A stretch of 63,973 nt of DNA, from the NCBI GenBank assembly GCA_050260415.1, contig JBLNCE010000173.1:1-63973 (forward strand). Reading direction: 5' to 3'. Each line of letters opens with the position of its first letter. The first letter of the stretch is position 1. The position numbers were made by a program, and so were the translations under genes. The notes beneath the pieces were generated by a model. It was not told where the DNA came from. It did no database searches and was given only the letters and a program-made list of their open reading frames with translations. Of the stretch, positions 41,458 to 50,576 are shown piece after piece. The stretch is from JBLNCE01 sp050260415 (GTDB lineage: Bacteria; Bacillota; UBA4882; JAAYXC01).

Positions 41458-42201
41458 TTAACCAGGAGTCACCCCCACCGGATGCACCTTAATCTTTTCC
41501 AGTGCTTCCTGTGCGGCCAGCTGTTCAGCCTCTTTCTTGCTGCGTCCGCTTCCTTGTCCGAGCAGGCGTCCGTTGGCGTGGACTTCGACGGTGAAGGTCT
41601 TGCCGTGGTCCGGCCCTTCTTCCCTGGCCAACAGGTACACCGGTTTATCCCCGCGTCCCTGCAGTTCCTCTTGCAGCTTGGTCTTGTAATCCTGGAAACC
41701 CTTGCCGCTTGCCGCCTCGCGAATCTCGTTGCCAAGCTGCGCGAGCACGAAGGCGCGGGCCGCGTCGAGCCCGCGGGCCACGAAGAAGGCGCCGGTCACC
41801 GCCTCAAAGACATCGGCCAGGTTCGAATCGCGCATCCGTCCGCCGGTAAACGCCTCACCTCGCCCCAACCGCAAGAAGCGGCCCAATTCCAGGATTCTGG
41901 CTTGTTTGGCCAGGACCGGCGCGCTGACAACGAGCGCCCTCAACTTGGCGAGCTGCCCTTCATGCGCGCCGGGATACTCATGGAACAAAAAGTCCCCGAC
42001 CACCAGTCCCAGAACCGCGTCGCCGAGGAATTCCAGCCGTTCATTGCTCTCCGTGTCTTCCTCATTGGCGCAAGACTTGTGGGTCAGGGCAATCCGCAAT
42101 AATGCCGTGGCATCCATGGGGAAACCGATGGCCTGCGCCAGTTCCTCCACGGAAGCAGCGGACGTATCCGGTTTGGCCCGGTGACGACGCTTGCTCATCA
42201 A
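41458..42201 (-). CDS. rnc: Ribonuclease III
   Basis: A 247-residue RNase III. The catalytic signature NERLEFLGDAVLGLVV is near residue 53, with acidic partners in DVFEAVTGAFF, and the double-stranded RNA-binding domain is at about 170-240 (DYKTKLQEELQGRG, GSGRSKKEAEQLAAQEALE). It processes rRNA and degrades duplex RNA. The start overlaps the fabF stop by four bases. Confidence 0.96.
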   Translation of the reverse strand: MMSKRRHRAKPDTSAASVEELAQAIGFPMDATALLRIALTHKSCANEEDTESNERLEFLGDAVLGLVVGDFLFHEYPGAHEGQLAKLRALVVSAPVLAKQARILELGRFLRLGRGEAFTGGRMRDSNLADVFEAVTGAFFVARGLDAARAFVLAQLGNEIREAASGKGFQDYKTKLQEELQGRGDKPVYLLAREEGPDHGKTFTVEVHANGRLLGQGSGRSKKEAEQLAAQEALEKIKVHPVGVTPG

Positions 42202-43442
42202 TCGCTCGCGAACTTCCTAAAGGCAAGGCAGGCGTTGTGTCCGCCGAAGCCTAGCGAATTGCTGAGGGCCACCCGGACGTCAGCCTTGCGCGCCGTGTTG
42301 GGCACATAATCCAGATCGCACTCCGGGTCCGGGTATTCGTAGTTGATGGTCGGAGGGATCATGCCCCTGGTGATGGTCAAGACCGAGACGGCCGCCTCGA
42401 GCCCTCCGGCTGCGCCCAGCAGGTGGCCGGTCATGGATTTGGTGGAACTCACCGCCACCTTATGGGCATGATCGCCCAAAGCCCGCTTGATCGCCTTTGT
42501 CTCCATCTTGTCGTTCAGTTCCGTCGAGGTCCCGTGCGCGTTAACGTAGTCCACATCCTCAGCAGTCAAACCCGCGTCACGCAAGGCTTCCTGCATGGCG
42601 CGCGCCGCGCCGTCCCCGTCGGGATGAGGAGCGGTCATGTGATACGCATCCCCGGTCAGCCCCGCGCCCACGATCTCCGCCAGGATCCGCGCTTTACGGG
42701 CCACGGCGTGCTCGAGACTTTCGAGGATCAGGATGCCGCACCCCTCGCCCATGACGAAACCGTTGCGTTTGGCGTCAAACGGCCGGCTGGCTTTCTCGGG
42801 GGCGTCGTTATTGGTGGATAGCGTGCCGGCAGCACAGAAACCGGCGTAAGCCAAGCCGGTGATCGCCGCCTCACTGCCGCCCGTAATCATACAATCGGCC
42901 GCGCCCCGCCGAATCAAGGCCAGGCTGTCCGCGATCGAATGCGCGCCGGAGGCGCACGCCGTGACGGCCGTGCTGTTGGGGCCCTTTGCTCCGACAACGA
43001 TGGATACCTGGCCGGAAGCCATGTCGCTTATCATCATCGGGATAAAAAAGGGGCTCACGCGCGAAGGGCCTCGTTCAATAAAGACGCGGGCCTGCTCCTC
43101 CAGTGTCCGCATACCGCCGATGCCGGAGCCGATGATTACGCCCGTACGATAAACGTCGTCGCCCTCGATGACGAGGCCGGCGTCGGCCAAGGCCATCTTG
43201 GCCGCGGCCACGGCAAATTGGGCAAATCGATCCATGCGCCGGGCTTCTTTGCGTTCGAGATAGTCGGATGGGTCAAAGTCCCTGACCTCGCCCCCGATTC
43301 GTGCCGGAAACTCGGTCGCATCAAACGAACTCACGGGCCCGATACCTGATTTGCCCGCGATAAGCGCATCCCAGGTTTTATCGGTGCCCACGCCGAGCGG
43401 AGAGATGATTCCTAGTCCCGTAACCACAACGCGATGCTGCAA
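42198..43442 (-). CDS. fabF: Beta-ketoacyl-ACP synthase II
   Basis: A 414-residue condensing enzyme with catalytic Cys in TACASGAHSIADSL, and His in VNAHGTSTELND and SMTGHLLGAAGG. It elongates acyl-ACP with malonyl-ACP. The preferred start is TTG at 43442 (giving MQHRVVVTGLG), six bases after GGGAGGG; an ATG at 43457 lies within that site. Separated from acpP by a 13-pair hairpin. Confidence 0.96.
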   Translation of the reverse strand: MQHRVVVTGLGIISPLGVGTDKTWDALIAGKSGIGPVSSFDATEFPARIGGEVRDFDPSDYLERKEARRMDRFAQFAVAAAKMALADAGLVIEGDDVYRTGVIIGSGIGGMRTLEEQARVFIERGPSRVSPFFIPMMISDMASGQVSIVVGAKGPNSTAVTACASGAHSIADSLALIRRGAADCMITGGSEAAITGLAYAGFCAAGTLSTNNDAPEKASRPFDAKRNGFVMGEGCGILILESLEHAVARKARILAEIVGAGLTGDAYHMTAPHPDGDGAARAMQEALRDAGLTAEDVDYVNAHGTSTELNDKMETKAIKRALGDHAHKVAVSSTKSMTGHLLGAAGGLEAAVSVLTITRGMIPPTINYEYPDPECDLDYVPNTARKADVRVALSNSLGFGGHNACLAFRKFASD

Positions 43443-43468
43443 ATCATGCCCTCCCATGGATGACTGTA

Positions 43469-43502
43469 GAGAAAGTCCCGTAGCAAGCCACGGGACTTTC
43501 TC
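43469..43502. promoter_or_regulatory. Intercistronic hairpin between acpP and fabF
   Basis: GAGAAAGTCCCGT (43469-43481) and ACGGGACTTTCTC (43490-43502) form a perfect 13-pair stem with an eight-base loop, seven bases past the acpP stop. No T-run follows on the minus strand. It probably stabilises acpP mRNA or partly ends transcription so that carrier protein is made in excess. Confidence 0.7.
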
Positions 43503-43508
43503 CTCACC

Positions 43509-43742
43509 TTACTGCGCGTTTTCCTTGATGTAATTGACCGCGTCCCCCACGGTCACGATCTTTTCCGCATCCTCATCGGGGATTTCCAGGTCGAACTCTT
43601 CTTCCAGAGCCATCACCAACTCCACAATGTCCAGGGAGTCCGCGCCTAAGTCATCGACGAACGAGGCCTGGGTCGAAACTTCTTCCTCGTCGACGCCCAG
43701 TTGCTCGACGATTATCTCCTTGACCTTCTCGAAAACGTCCAC
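43509..43742 (-). CDS. acpP: Acyl carrier protein
   Basis: A 77-residue acidic carrier. The phosphopantetheine Ser is in LGADSLDIVELVMALEEEF (near residue 37). It starts with GTG, about ten bases after GGAGG. It lies in the fabG-acpP-fabF order. Confidence 0.97.
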   Translation of the reverse strand: MDVFEKVKEIIVEQLGVDEEEVSTQASFVDDLGADSLDIVELVMALEEEFDLEIPDEDAEKIVTVGDAVNYIKENAQ

Positions 43743-43806
43743 CCATCTTCACCTCCTTCCGGAAGCGATGGCAGAAATATCGGCATGGGGTATCCCCCTT
43801 GTGCCC

Positions 43807-44544
43807 TCACATCAATAGTCCCCCATCGACCTGCAGGACCTGGCCGGTGATGTAACGGGCGGCGTCGGAAGCAAGAAAGGCCACCACGGAGGCGACGTCT
43901 TCCGGTTGCCCCAGGCAACCCAATGGTATCAGGCGAAAGAGATTCTCTTTGGCTTCCTGTGTCATCGCCTCGGTCATCTTGGAATGGATAAAACCTGGTG
44001 CGACCGCGTTGACTCTTACGCCGACCGCGCCCAATTCCTTGGCCATGGCCTTGGTGAATCCGATGATCCCGGCCTTCGAGGCGGCGTAGTTGGCCTGGCC
44101 GACATTGCCCATGAGCCCGACCACGGAGGCTATATTGACGATCTTGCCGCTCTTTTGCTTGATCATGGGACGCAGGGCGGCTTTGGTACAGTTCATCGTC
44201 CCCTTGAGATTGACGGCGATCACCTCGTCCCAGTCTTCTTCCTTCATCCGAAAGAGAATCCCGTCGCGGGTGATACCGGCGTTATTAACCAGTATGTCCA
44301 ACCTGCCGAAGGCGTCCACGGCCGCCTCAACCATGGCCTTGGCATCAGAAAGCCGGGCTACGTCGCCGACCACACCCCGGGCGGCATAACCCTTGGCGGC
44401 GAATTCGGCCACGGTCTCCTCCACCAGCGGGAGGACGTCCTGCAGGACCAGCTTTGCGCCTTGGGCACCCAGAGCCTCGGCAATAGCCCGGCCAATTCCG
44501 CGCTGCGCCCCTGTTACAAGGGCCACCTGGTTGGCTAACAACAT
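43807..44544 (-). CDS. fabG: 3-oxoacyl-ACP reductase
   Basis: A 245-residue short-chain reductase: cofactor motif VTGAQRGIGRAIAEAL, NNAGITRDG, catalytic Tyr-x-x-x-Lys in NYAASKAGIIGF, and a TDMTxA-like SKMTEAMTQEAKE loop. It reduces beta-ketoacyl-ACP with NADPH. GGGGAGG precedes the ATG. Four bases separate it from fabD. Confidence 0.96.
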   Translation of the reverse strand: MLLANQVALVTGAQRGIGRAIAEALGAQGAKLVLQDVLPLVEETVAEFAAKGYAARGVVGDVARLSDAKAMVEAAVDAFGRLDILVNNAGITRDGILFRMKEEDWDEVIAVNLKGTMNCTKAALRPMIKQKSGKIVNIASVVGLMGNVGQANYAASKAGIIGFTKAMAKELGAVGVRVNAVAPGFIHSKMTEAMTQEAKENLFRLIPLGCLGQPEDVASVVAFLASDAARYITGQVLQVDGGLLM

Positions 44545-44548
44545 ATTA

Positions 44549-45496
44549 CTAAACCTCCCCTAAAATTGCAAGTGCCTCTTTGAGGCTGTCCTGATCCCCG
44601 ATATTGAGGACCTTGGCCGTGCGGCTCACCCGCCGAATCAAGCCGGACAGCACACGTCCAGGCCCCAATTCCAGGAAGGTCTCGACTCCGGCCCCGAGCA
44701 TGTGGCGCACCGATTCCTCCCAGCGCACGGCGGAAAAGACTTGCTCGTAAAGGGCTTGTTTGATCTGGGCCGGCTCGGTCACACAACGCGCGGTCGTATT
44801 GGCCACGACCGGCACACTCGCGGGGCGGAATTCGGCGCGGTCCAGTTCGGCGGCGAACTTGTCGGCCGCGGGGCGCATGAGCGACGAATGAAACGGCCCG
44901 CTGACCGAGAGTGGAATGACCTTATTCGCCCCGGCGGCCAGCGCCAGCCGGCCCGCCTCCGCCACCGCCTTCGTTTCCCCAGCCACCACCACTTGCCCGG
45001 GACAGTTCAGAGTGGCGGCTTGGACAATACCGGCGGCCCCGGCCTCCACCAGGACCCTGGCCAGCGCCTCGTCGCTCAATCCGATTATGGCGGCCATGGT
45101 GCCGGCCCCCGCCGGCAGGGCCTCCGCCATCAGTTCGCCGCGTTTCCTGACGAGACGAAGGGCGTCGCGAAAGTTGAGCGCGCCGGCCGCGACTAGCGCC
45201 GAATACTCGCCGAAACTGTGGCCGGCGACCAACATCGGCGCCACCGGCCCGGCGGCGGCGGCGAGGGCTCTGTATGCGGCGATACTCGTGGCCAGGATCG
45301 CGGGTTGCGTGTTCTCCGTGCGCTTGAGGTCTTCCTCCGGGCCTTCGAAGCAGAGCCGGCTCAGGGAAAAGCCGAGCGCCTCGTCGGCTTCGTCGAACGT
45401 TTCCTTGGCCACAGCGTAGTGCCGCCAGAGGTCATGCCCCATCCCCACGGATTGGGAGCCTTGCCCGGGAAAGACGAGCGCCAGTCGGCCTAGCAT
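44549..45496 (-). CDS. fabD: Malonyl-CoA:ACP transacylase
   Basis: A 315-residue transacylase: LVFPGQGSQSVGMGHDLW at the N-terminus, nucleophile in AGHSFGEYSALVAAG, and His in VSGPFHSSLM. It loads malonyl onto ACP. ATG at 45496 has AAGGAG seven bases upstream; the longer frame to 45526 would overlap fabH. Confidence 0.96.
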   Translation of the reverse strand: MLGRLALVFPGQGSQSVGMGHDLWRHYAVAKETFDEADEALGFSLSRLCFEGPEEDLKRTENTQPAILATSIAAYRALAAAAGPVAPMLVAGHSFGEYSALVAAGALNFRDALRLVRKRGELMAEALPAGAGTMAAIIGLSDEALARVLVEAGAAGIVQAATLNCPGQVVVAGETKAVAEAGRLALAAGANKVIPLSVSGPFHSSLMRPAADKFAAELDRAEFRPASVPVVANTTARCVTEPAQIKQALYEQVFSAVRWEESVRHMLGAGVETFLELGPGRVLSGLIRRVSRTAKVLNIGDQDSLKEALAILGEV

Positions 45497-45510
45497 GCGT
45501 TCACTCCTTG

Positions 45511-46509
45511 TCAAGACTTGGTCCAAACGAGCACATCGGCCCCCCAGGTGAGGCCGGCGCCGAAACCTACGAGCAGCAGTTTCATGCCCGGCGAGAGGCG
45601 GCCGGACTTGTACAGCTCGGTCAGGCCGATGGGGATCGAAGCCGCGGACGTGTTGCCATAGCGATCCACGTTTACAAAGACCCGTTCCATGGGAATTTCG
45701 AGGCGTTTGGCGGCAGATTCGATGATACGGATGTTCGCCTGGTGCGGAAGGAAGATGTCGATCTCATCCTTGGTCAGACCGGCCCGGCGTAATACTTCCT
45801 CGGCGGCTTCGGGCATGATCTTGACCGCGAACTTGAATACCTCGTTACCGCTCATCTTCACATAGTGCTCGCGTCCGGCCACCGACTCCGCGCTGGCTGG
45901 ACGGCGGCTGCCTCCGGCCGGCATATACAGATGCAAGGCCCCTTCGCCATCGGCGCCCAGATAATGGGCCACAAAACCCGCGCCGGGCTTGACCGGTCCC
46001 AGCACCGCCGCTCCGGCCCCATCGCCAAACAGCACGCAAGTGCCGCGGTCGGTCCAATCCGTGATGCGGCTGAGCACGTCCGCCCCCACGACCAGTACGT
46101 GCCGGCAGGACCCTGTGGCGATCGCTTGGCATGCCTGGGACACCCCGTAGATGAAACCCGAACAGCCGGCGGAGAGATCGAAGGCGGCCGCCTTTTTTGC
46201 GCCGAGGCGCGCCTGGAGCAGGCACGCGGTCGACGGCCAGACCATGTCCGAGGTTATGGTGGCGACGATGATCATATCCAGATCGGAAGCGGCCAAGCCC
46301 GCGTCGGCAAGGGCGTTTTCCGCGGCCATCAAGGCAAGATCGGAAGTGGCGATCTCCGGCGGCGCGATCCGGCGCTCCTTGATGCCGGTGCGTGTCCGGA
46401 TCCATTCGTCCGAGGTATCGACGATCTTCTCCATATCGGCGTTGGTTACGATCTTGTCCGGAATGCCGGCGCCAAGTCCGATCACACCGGCGGAGACCAG
46501 TTCAGTCAC
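45511..46509 (-). CDS. fabH: Beta-ketoacyl-ACP synthase III
   Basis: A 332-residue initiating synthase: catalytic Cys in DLSAGCSGFIYG, His in LPHQANIRIIESAAKR, and Asn in DRYGNTSAASIPIGL. It condenses a short acyl-CoA with malonyl-ACP. GTG start overlaps plsX by eight bases, nine bases after GGAGG. Confidence 0.96.
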   Translation of the reverse strand: MTELVSAGVIGLGAGIPDKIVTNADMEKIVDTSDEWIRTRTGIKERRIAPPEIATSDLALMAAENALADAGLAASDLDMIIVATITSDMVWPSTACLLQARLGAKKAAAFDLSAGCSGFIYGVSQACQAIATGSCRHVLVVGADVLSRITDWTDRGTCVLFGDGAGAAVLGPVKPGAGFVAHYLGADGEGALHLYMPAGGSRRPASAESVAGREHYVKMSGNEVFKFAVKIMPEAAEEVLRRAGLTKDEIDIFLPHQANIRIIESAAKRLEIPMERVFVNVDRYGNTSAASIPIGLTELYKSGRLSPGMKLLLVGFGAGLTWGADVLVWTKS

Positions 46510-47524
46510 CTATTTTGTCCTCCCTTGCAAGACTCTTGCCGGCGGTGGCTTGGCTGATGGTCAGGATCAGGCCTTCCGCGGCGGCTTTGCTCGCCGCCTT
46601 GATCGCGTTGCGTATGGCACGCGCATTCGAGCGGCCGTGCGCGATGATGCTTACGCCATCGACGCCCAGGAGCGGCGCTCCTCCGTATTCCGTGTAATCG
46701 AGCCGGCCGCGCAACGCCCGCAGACTCGAACGGAGCAATACACCGCCAAGTCTTCCCTTGACCGAGGCCGAGACCGACTCTTTGATCTGCGAAAAAAGGA
46801 CGCCGGCCAACCCTTCCGAGAGCTTGAGCACCACATTGCCCACGAACCCGTCGCAGACGATAACCTCCGCCACCCCGCGGTGGACGTCGAGCCCTTCCAC
46901 GTTCCCCACGAAATTGAGGCCGGAGGAGGAGAGAAGCGGATAGGCGGCCAGGCAGAGCGTGTTTCCCTTGGTGGGTTCCTCCCCGATATTCAGGAGGCCC
47001 ACCCTCGGATTACTCAAGCCGAGTACGCGCTCGGCATAGACCGCTCCCATCATGGCAAACTGGACGAGATTCTCCGGCGAGCAATCGGCGTTGGCGCCCG
47101 CGTCAAGCAGGACCGAGACCCCGGTCGCCGTGGGCATGGGAATGGCGATGGCGGGACGATCTATACCCTTGATCCGCCCCAGGCGCAGCAAGGACGCGGC
47201 CATGGCCGCACCCGTATTTCCCGCTGAAACCACGCCCGAAGCCTGGCCGTTGCGGACCAGTTCGTTCGCGACCACCACCGAGGCCTGGCGTTTCTTCTTG
47301 ACCGCGGTCGCGGGATGCTCATCCATGGCGATCCGCTCCGTGGCCGCCACCACTTCCAGGGGGAGCGCGCGCGCTTCGGGACAGGCCGCCAGTTCCGCCT
47401 CGAGACGCGCCGGATCTCCGACCAGTATAACTTCCGCGCCAAGCTCCTGGCATGCGGCAACGGCGCCGCGCACTTCCTCACGCGGAGCAAAATCGCTACC
47501 CATCGCGTCCAGGGCGATCTTCAT
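46502..47524 (-). CDS. plsX: Phosphate acyltransferase PlsX
   Basis: A 340-residue PlsX: MKIALDAMGSDFAPREEV, NTGAAMAASLL, DAGANADCSPENLVQFA and the C-terminal GGAPLLGVDGVSIIAHG. It makes acyl-phosphate for glycerol-3-phosphate acylation. ATG at 47524 follows a GGGGGGAG site. No FapR gene precedes it, unlike in Bacillus. Confidence 0.96.
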   Translation of the reverse strand: MKIALDAMGSDFAPREEVRGAVAACQELGAEVILVGDPARLEAELAACPEARALPLEVVAATERIAMDEHPATAVKKKRQASVVVANELVRNGQASGVVSAGNTGAAMAASLLRLGRIKGIDRPAIAIPMPTATGVSVLLDAGANADCSPENLVQFAMMGAVYAERVLGLSNPRVGLLNIGEEPTKGNTLCLAAYPLLSSSGLNFVGNVEGLDVHRGVAEVIVCDGFVGNVVLKLSEGLAGVLFSQIKESVSASVKGRLGGVLLRSSLRALRGRLDYTEYGGAPLLGVDGVSIIAHGRSNARAIRNAIKAASKAAAEGLILTISQATAGKSLAREDKIGD

Positions 47525-47692
47525 GGCTTCTCCCCCCAGGCACACTTATCCTTAGTATATCTGAAGACTCCGGCTTGTCAAGGAAGGATCTTGCAGTCCG
47601 CCCACATAATCCGCGTTTCGCCTTACCCGGAAGGCATCAGGCAAAAGGCAATAAAAATAAAGGTCAGCGATGCGACCTTTATCTTAACCAGT

Positions 47693-47878
47693 TTATTTCC
47701 CTGCGGCCTTGACCACTTCGCGCCCGCGGTAGTAGCCGCATTTGGGGCAGACGCGGTGGGGCATCTTGGCTTCGTGGCACTGAGGACAGACCGCAAGCGC
47801 GGGCAATTCCAGCCGCCAACTGGACGCACGGCGCTGATCGCGATGCGTGCGCGAGGTCCTGTTCTTGGGGTTTGCCAT
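47693..47878 (-). CDS. rpmF: 50S ribosomal protein L32
   Basis: A 61-residue L32 with the zinc ribbon CPQCHEAKMPHRVCPKCGYY and the N-terminal NPKNRTSRTHRDQRR. All four Cys are kept, so this is the zinc-binding form. It sits three bases after yceD, the standard pairing. Confidence 0.97.
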   Translation of the reverse strand: MANPKNRTSRTHRDQRRASSWRLELPALAVCPQCHEAKMPHRVCPKCGYYRGREVVKAAGK

Positions 47879-47881
47879 GGA

Positions 47882-48394
47882 TCACACCTCCTTCTTGGGG
47901 AACAAACGCGCCAGTTCGGAGAGGCCCGAGTGTTCCGACTCCGGCGGGCAAGCGCATCTTCCCTCGCTGAGGTTCCGCCCGCACCGGGCGCACAGGCCGG
48001 GACAATCCACCCGGCAGAGGGTCTTCATGGGCAAGGCAACAATTACCGCTTCCCGGACGGCCTCGTCAAGATGCATGACATCCCCGACGAACGGAACGAA
48101 CTCGCCGTCCGCATCCTCCACCGGCGGCTGATTCCCCGGTATGAAATCCTGGTCGAAGGGCACATTCAGGAAGAGTTCACAGGGCGATAGGCAACGAACG
48201 CATTCCGCCAGGAGACGGGCTGTGATCTTGCCTTCCACGTGCAGGAACCGCCCGGTGTTCGTGACGGTGGCTTCCACTTCCGCCGGTGCGACGGCCCGGG
48301 GCTCCTGTCCAAGCGCTTCGGTCAGGTCGACCGTTCCCCGGACGGTGATCGATGCCCCTTTGGCGTCGCGGACTCGACTTATATCTACCTGCAT
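47882..48394 (-). CDS. yceD: YceD/DUF177 family protein
   Basis: A 170-residue DUF177 protein, ending in the Cys cluster LCRVDCPGLCARCGRNLSEG with CAC. YceD is linked to large-subunit rRNA maturation and always precedes rpmF. The ATG at 48394 is chosen; the frame to 48736 lies inside ackA and is shadow sequence. The ribosome site is weak. Confidence 0.93.
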   Translation of the reverse strand: MQVDISRVRDAKGASITVRGTVDLTEALGQEPRAVAPAEVEATVTNTGRFLHVEGKITARLLAECVRCLSPCELFLNVPFDQDFIPGNQPPVEDADGEFVPFVGDVMHLDEAVREAVIVALPMKTLCRVDCPGLCARCGRNLSEGRCACPPESEHSGLSELARLFPKKEV

Positions 48395-48425
48395 TCCCGT
48401 CACCCTGTCTATTATATCGACCGCC

Positions 48426-49652
48426 CTAACCCTTGTCAACCCTGGAACCCGCCACAATCGCGGCCGTGTCCCTCGCGATGACCAGTTCCTCATTGGTCGG
48501 GATCGTGTAGATCTTGACCGGTGAGTCGGGCCGGCTGATCTCCGCCTCGCATCCGCGCACTTTGTTACGCTCGGTATCAAGAAGTATACCCAGACACACC
48601 AGGCCCTGACAGACCCGGGCTCGCATCTCGTACGAATTCTCGCCGATACCGGCCGTGAACACCAGCGCATCCAGCCCGCCCAGGGCCACGTAATATGCGC
48701 CGATGTACTTGCGTAGACGGTAGGCGAAGACATCAAGCGCCAGAGCCGCGCGCTTATTGGGAGCGACCGGATCGGCGGCGGCGGCCTCGAGATCCCGGAA
48801 ATCGTGGCTGAGTCCCGAGAGCCCCAGGACGCCGCTCTTCTTATTCAGTAGCACCTGCGAGACCTGTTCGGCGGTGAGCCCTTCCTTGGCCATGACGAAG
48901 GGAACGATCGCCGGGTCGATATCGCCGCACCGCGTCCCCATCACGAGCCCTTCCAGGGGCGTGAAACCCATGCTCGTGTCGATGGAGTGGCCGTCCCTGA
49001 TTGCCGCCACGCTCGCGCCGTTGCCAAGGTGGCACGTGATGAGGCGGAGTCCGTCGAGCGGCCGGCCGAGGAGCGCGGCGGCACGAGTCGCCACGAACTT
49101 GTGCGAGGTTCCGTGCATGCCGTAGCGCCTGATGGCGTATTTTTCGTACATCTCGTACGGCAAGGCGTACATGAAGGCTTCAGGGGGCATCTGCTGGTGA
49201 AAGGCGGTATCGAAGACCACCGTCATGGGCACGCCGGGGAGTACCTTCTGGCAAGCCCTAATGCCCATGATGTGGGGCGGATTATGCAACGGCGCCAGTT
49301 CGCTGCAGGCGGCGATATATTGGATCACATCCTCATCCACCAGGACCGACTCCGAAAAACGCTCGCCCCCGTGAACGATACGGTGCCCGACCGCGAAGAT
49401 CTCACTGACGTCTCCAAGCACCCCGCGCTCGGGGTGAGTCAGTTCATCGAGCACCTTGGCCATGGCCGCGGTATGGTCCGGGGCTGCACATTCGGCGCGA
49501 TGACGCTCCCGTCCGGGCACCTGGTGCGTCAGCAACGTGCCATCGGCGCCGATGCGCTCGATCATGCCTTTCGCAAGCGTAGTTTCGGTCTCCATCTCAA
49601 AAAGCTGATACTTGAGCGAAGAACTGCCGCAATTGACAACGAGTACCTTCAT
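48426..49652 (-). CDS. ackA: Acetate kinase
   Basis: A 408-residue acetate kinase: MKVLVVNCGSSSLKYQLF, MTVVFDTAFHQQMP, RYGMHGTSHKFVA, HLGNGASVAAIRDG and VFTAGIGENSYEMRA. It makes ATP from acetyl-phosphate, implying fermentative acetate formation; no pta is in the window. ATG at 49652 follows GGGAGG; the upstream frame to 49847 is repeat-derived. First gene of the leftward lipid/ribosome block. Confidence 0.97.
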   Translation of the reverse strand: MKVLVVNCGSSSLKYQLFEMETETTLAKGMIERIGADGTLLTHQVPGRERHRAECAAPDHTAAMAKVLDELTHPERGVLGDVSEIFAVGHRIVHGGERFSESVLVDEDVIQYIAACSELAPLHNPPHIMGIRACQKVLPGVPMTVVFDTAFHQQMPPEAFMYALPYEMYEKYAIRRYGMHGTSHKFVATRAAALLGRPLDGLRLITCHLGNGASVAAIRDGHSIDTSMGFTPLEGLVMGTRCGDIDPAIVPFVMAKEGLTAEQVSQVLLNKKSGVLGLSGLSHDFRDLEAAAADPVAPNKRAALALDVFAYRLRKYIGAYYVALGGLDALVFTAGIGENSYEMRARVCQGLVCLGILLDTERNKVRGCEAEISRPDSPVKIYTIPTNEELVIARDTAAIVAGSRVDKG

Positions 49653-49793
49653 TCCGATTCCTCCCAACCACGGTCCTGGCGCATCGATCCACTCCCCACT
49701 AGGGCGGACGGAAGGAACGTACCAGTCCATTCGGGCAAAACCCTTAGAAGAATACGCCCCCCGCGGCAAATTTCCTGCTTCTGCGGAGGGCTG

Positions 49794-49873
49794 CTTCAAA
49801 AGCGAGGTGAAAAAGTTCTTCGCAGCAAAACACCGAGAATGCCGCAACTGCGAAATACGTGAAATGTGGCGAA
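49794..49873. repeat. Companion motif plus TTGCGG/TTCGCAG phrase
   Basis: 49794-49818, read on minus, is AACTTTTTCACCTCGCTTTT, a companion motif. 49819-49873 is a degenerate CGCAAC/CGAAA/CACCGAG phrase. It ends about 20 bases from the abrupt C-terminus of the broken egsA. Confidence 0.55.
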
Positions 49874-49893
49874 AGGGCGGGGTTTCTTCTCGG

Positions 49894-50576
49894 TTACTTA
49901 CCGCCGGGATCAGCGGCGGCCTTGGCGAGCGCCGTCCTTGACAGGTCGGCCGTCGGGCCGCAAAAATGCTCTCCGGTCAAGCGGTGCGCCAGCGTCCAGT
50001 CAAAGCGCGCCGTGAACTTACCCACCAGGTCCCCGAAACCGGCCGAGGCCATGCGGCGCGGCGCCGTCGCCACCAGGTCGAGGTCGCCGACCACGGCCGC
50101 CGGCGGTGTTGCCGGCACGGCCTGTTTTAGACCGTCATTGAACATCGGCACCACCGGACTGGTATAACCGTCCATGGACGCGGCGGTCGGAACGGCGACA
50201 AAAGGTTTTCCCGCGCGGTGCGCCGCCATCCGCACCACGTCCGTGACCGTGCCCGAACCGACGGAGACGAGGATGGCGACCTCTCCAAGTCCGGCCGTTT
50301 CGTCCGTGTGGGACCGGGTGGAAGGCAGGACCGCCTGGCGCGCCGCGAATCCCGCTTCGCAAGCATGTCCGTGACGGCATCACCCGCGACCGCGCGTGTG
50401 TTCAGGTCGGAGACCACCAGCACCCCGCGCGCGGTTCCCGTCTCCTGCTCCACGAACCGGGGCAGCTCGCGCAAGGCGCCCTCGGCCAATAGGACTCGCG
50501 TCCTTACGGCGTGTGATTGGCCGCAGGAGCAGGATTCCCGTGTAAGTCCTCCAAGATCGGGGCCATGGTTGTCCAT
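49894..50576 (-). pseudogene. egsA: sn-Glycerol-1-phosphate dehydrogenase remnant (EgsA/AraM)
   Basis: From an ATG at 50576 (after AAGGAGG) the first frame reads CSCGQSHAVRTRVLLAEGAL, then GVLVVSDLNTRAVAGDAVTD. Near 50349-50356 the frame must shift by one base to continue as GEVAILVSVGSGTVTDVVRM, KPFVAVPTAASMDGYTSPVV and GFGDLVGKFTARFDWTLAHR. These are diagnostic for glycerol-1-phosphate dehydrogenase. It then stops at DPGGK, missing the C-terminal domain of the roughly 390-residue family with its metal-binding histidines. A frameshift plus truncation makes it a pseudogene; the shift alone could be a sequencing error. Confidence 0.82.

Noticed and set aside
48395..48736. N-terminal extension of yceD
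   Set aside because: It overlaps the 3' end of ackA in another frame and has shadow-like composition; the DUF177 family starts at the ATG used here.
49653..49847. N-terminal extension of ackA
   Set aside because: Encoded by repeat sequence; acetate kinases begin at the MKVLVVNCGSSS motif, which has its own GGGAGG site.
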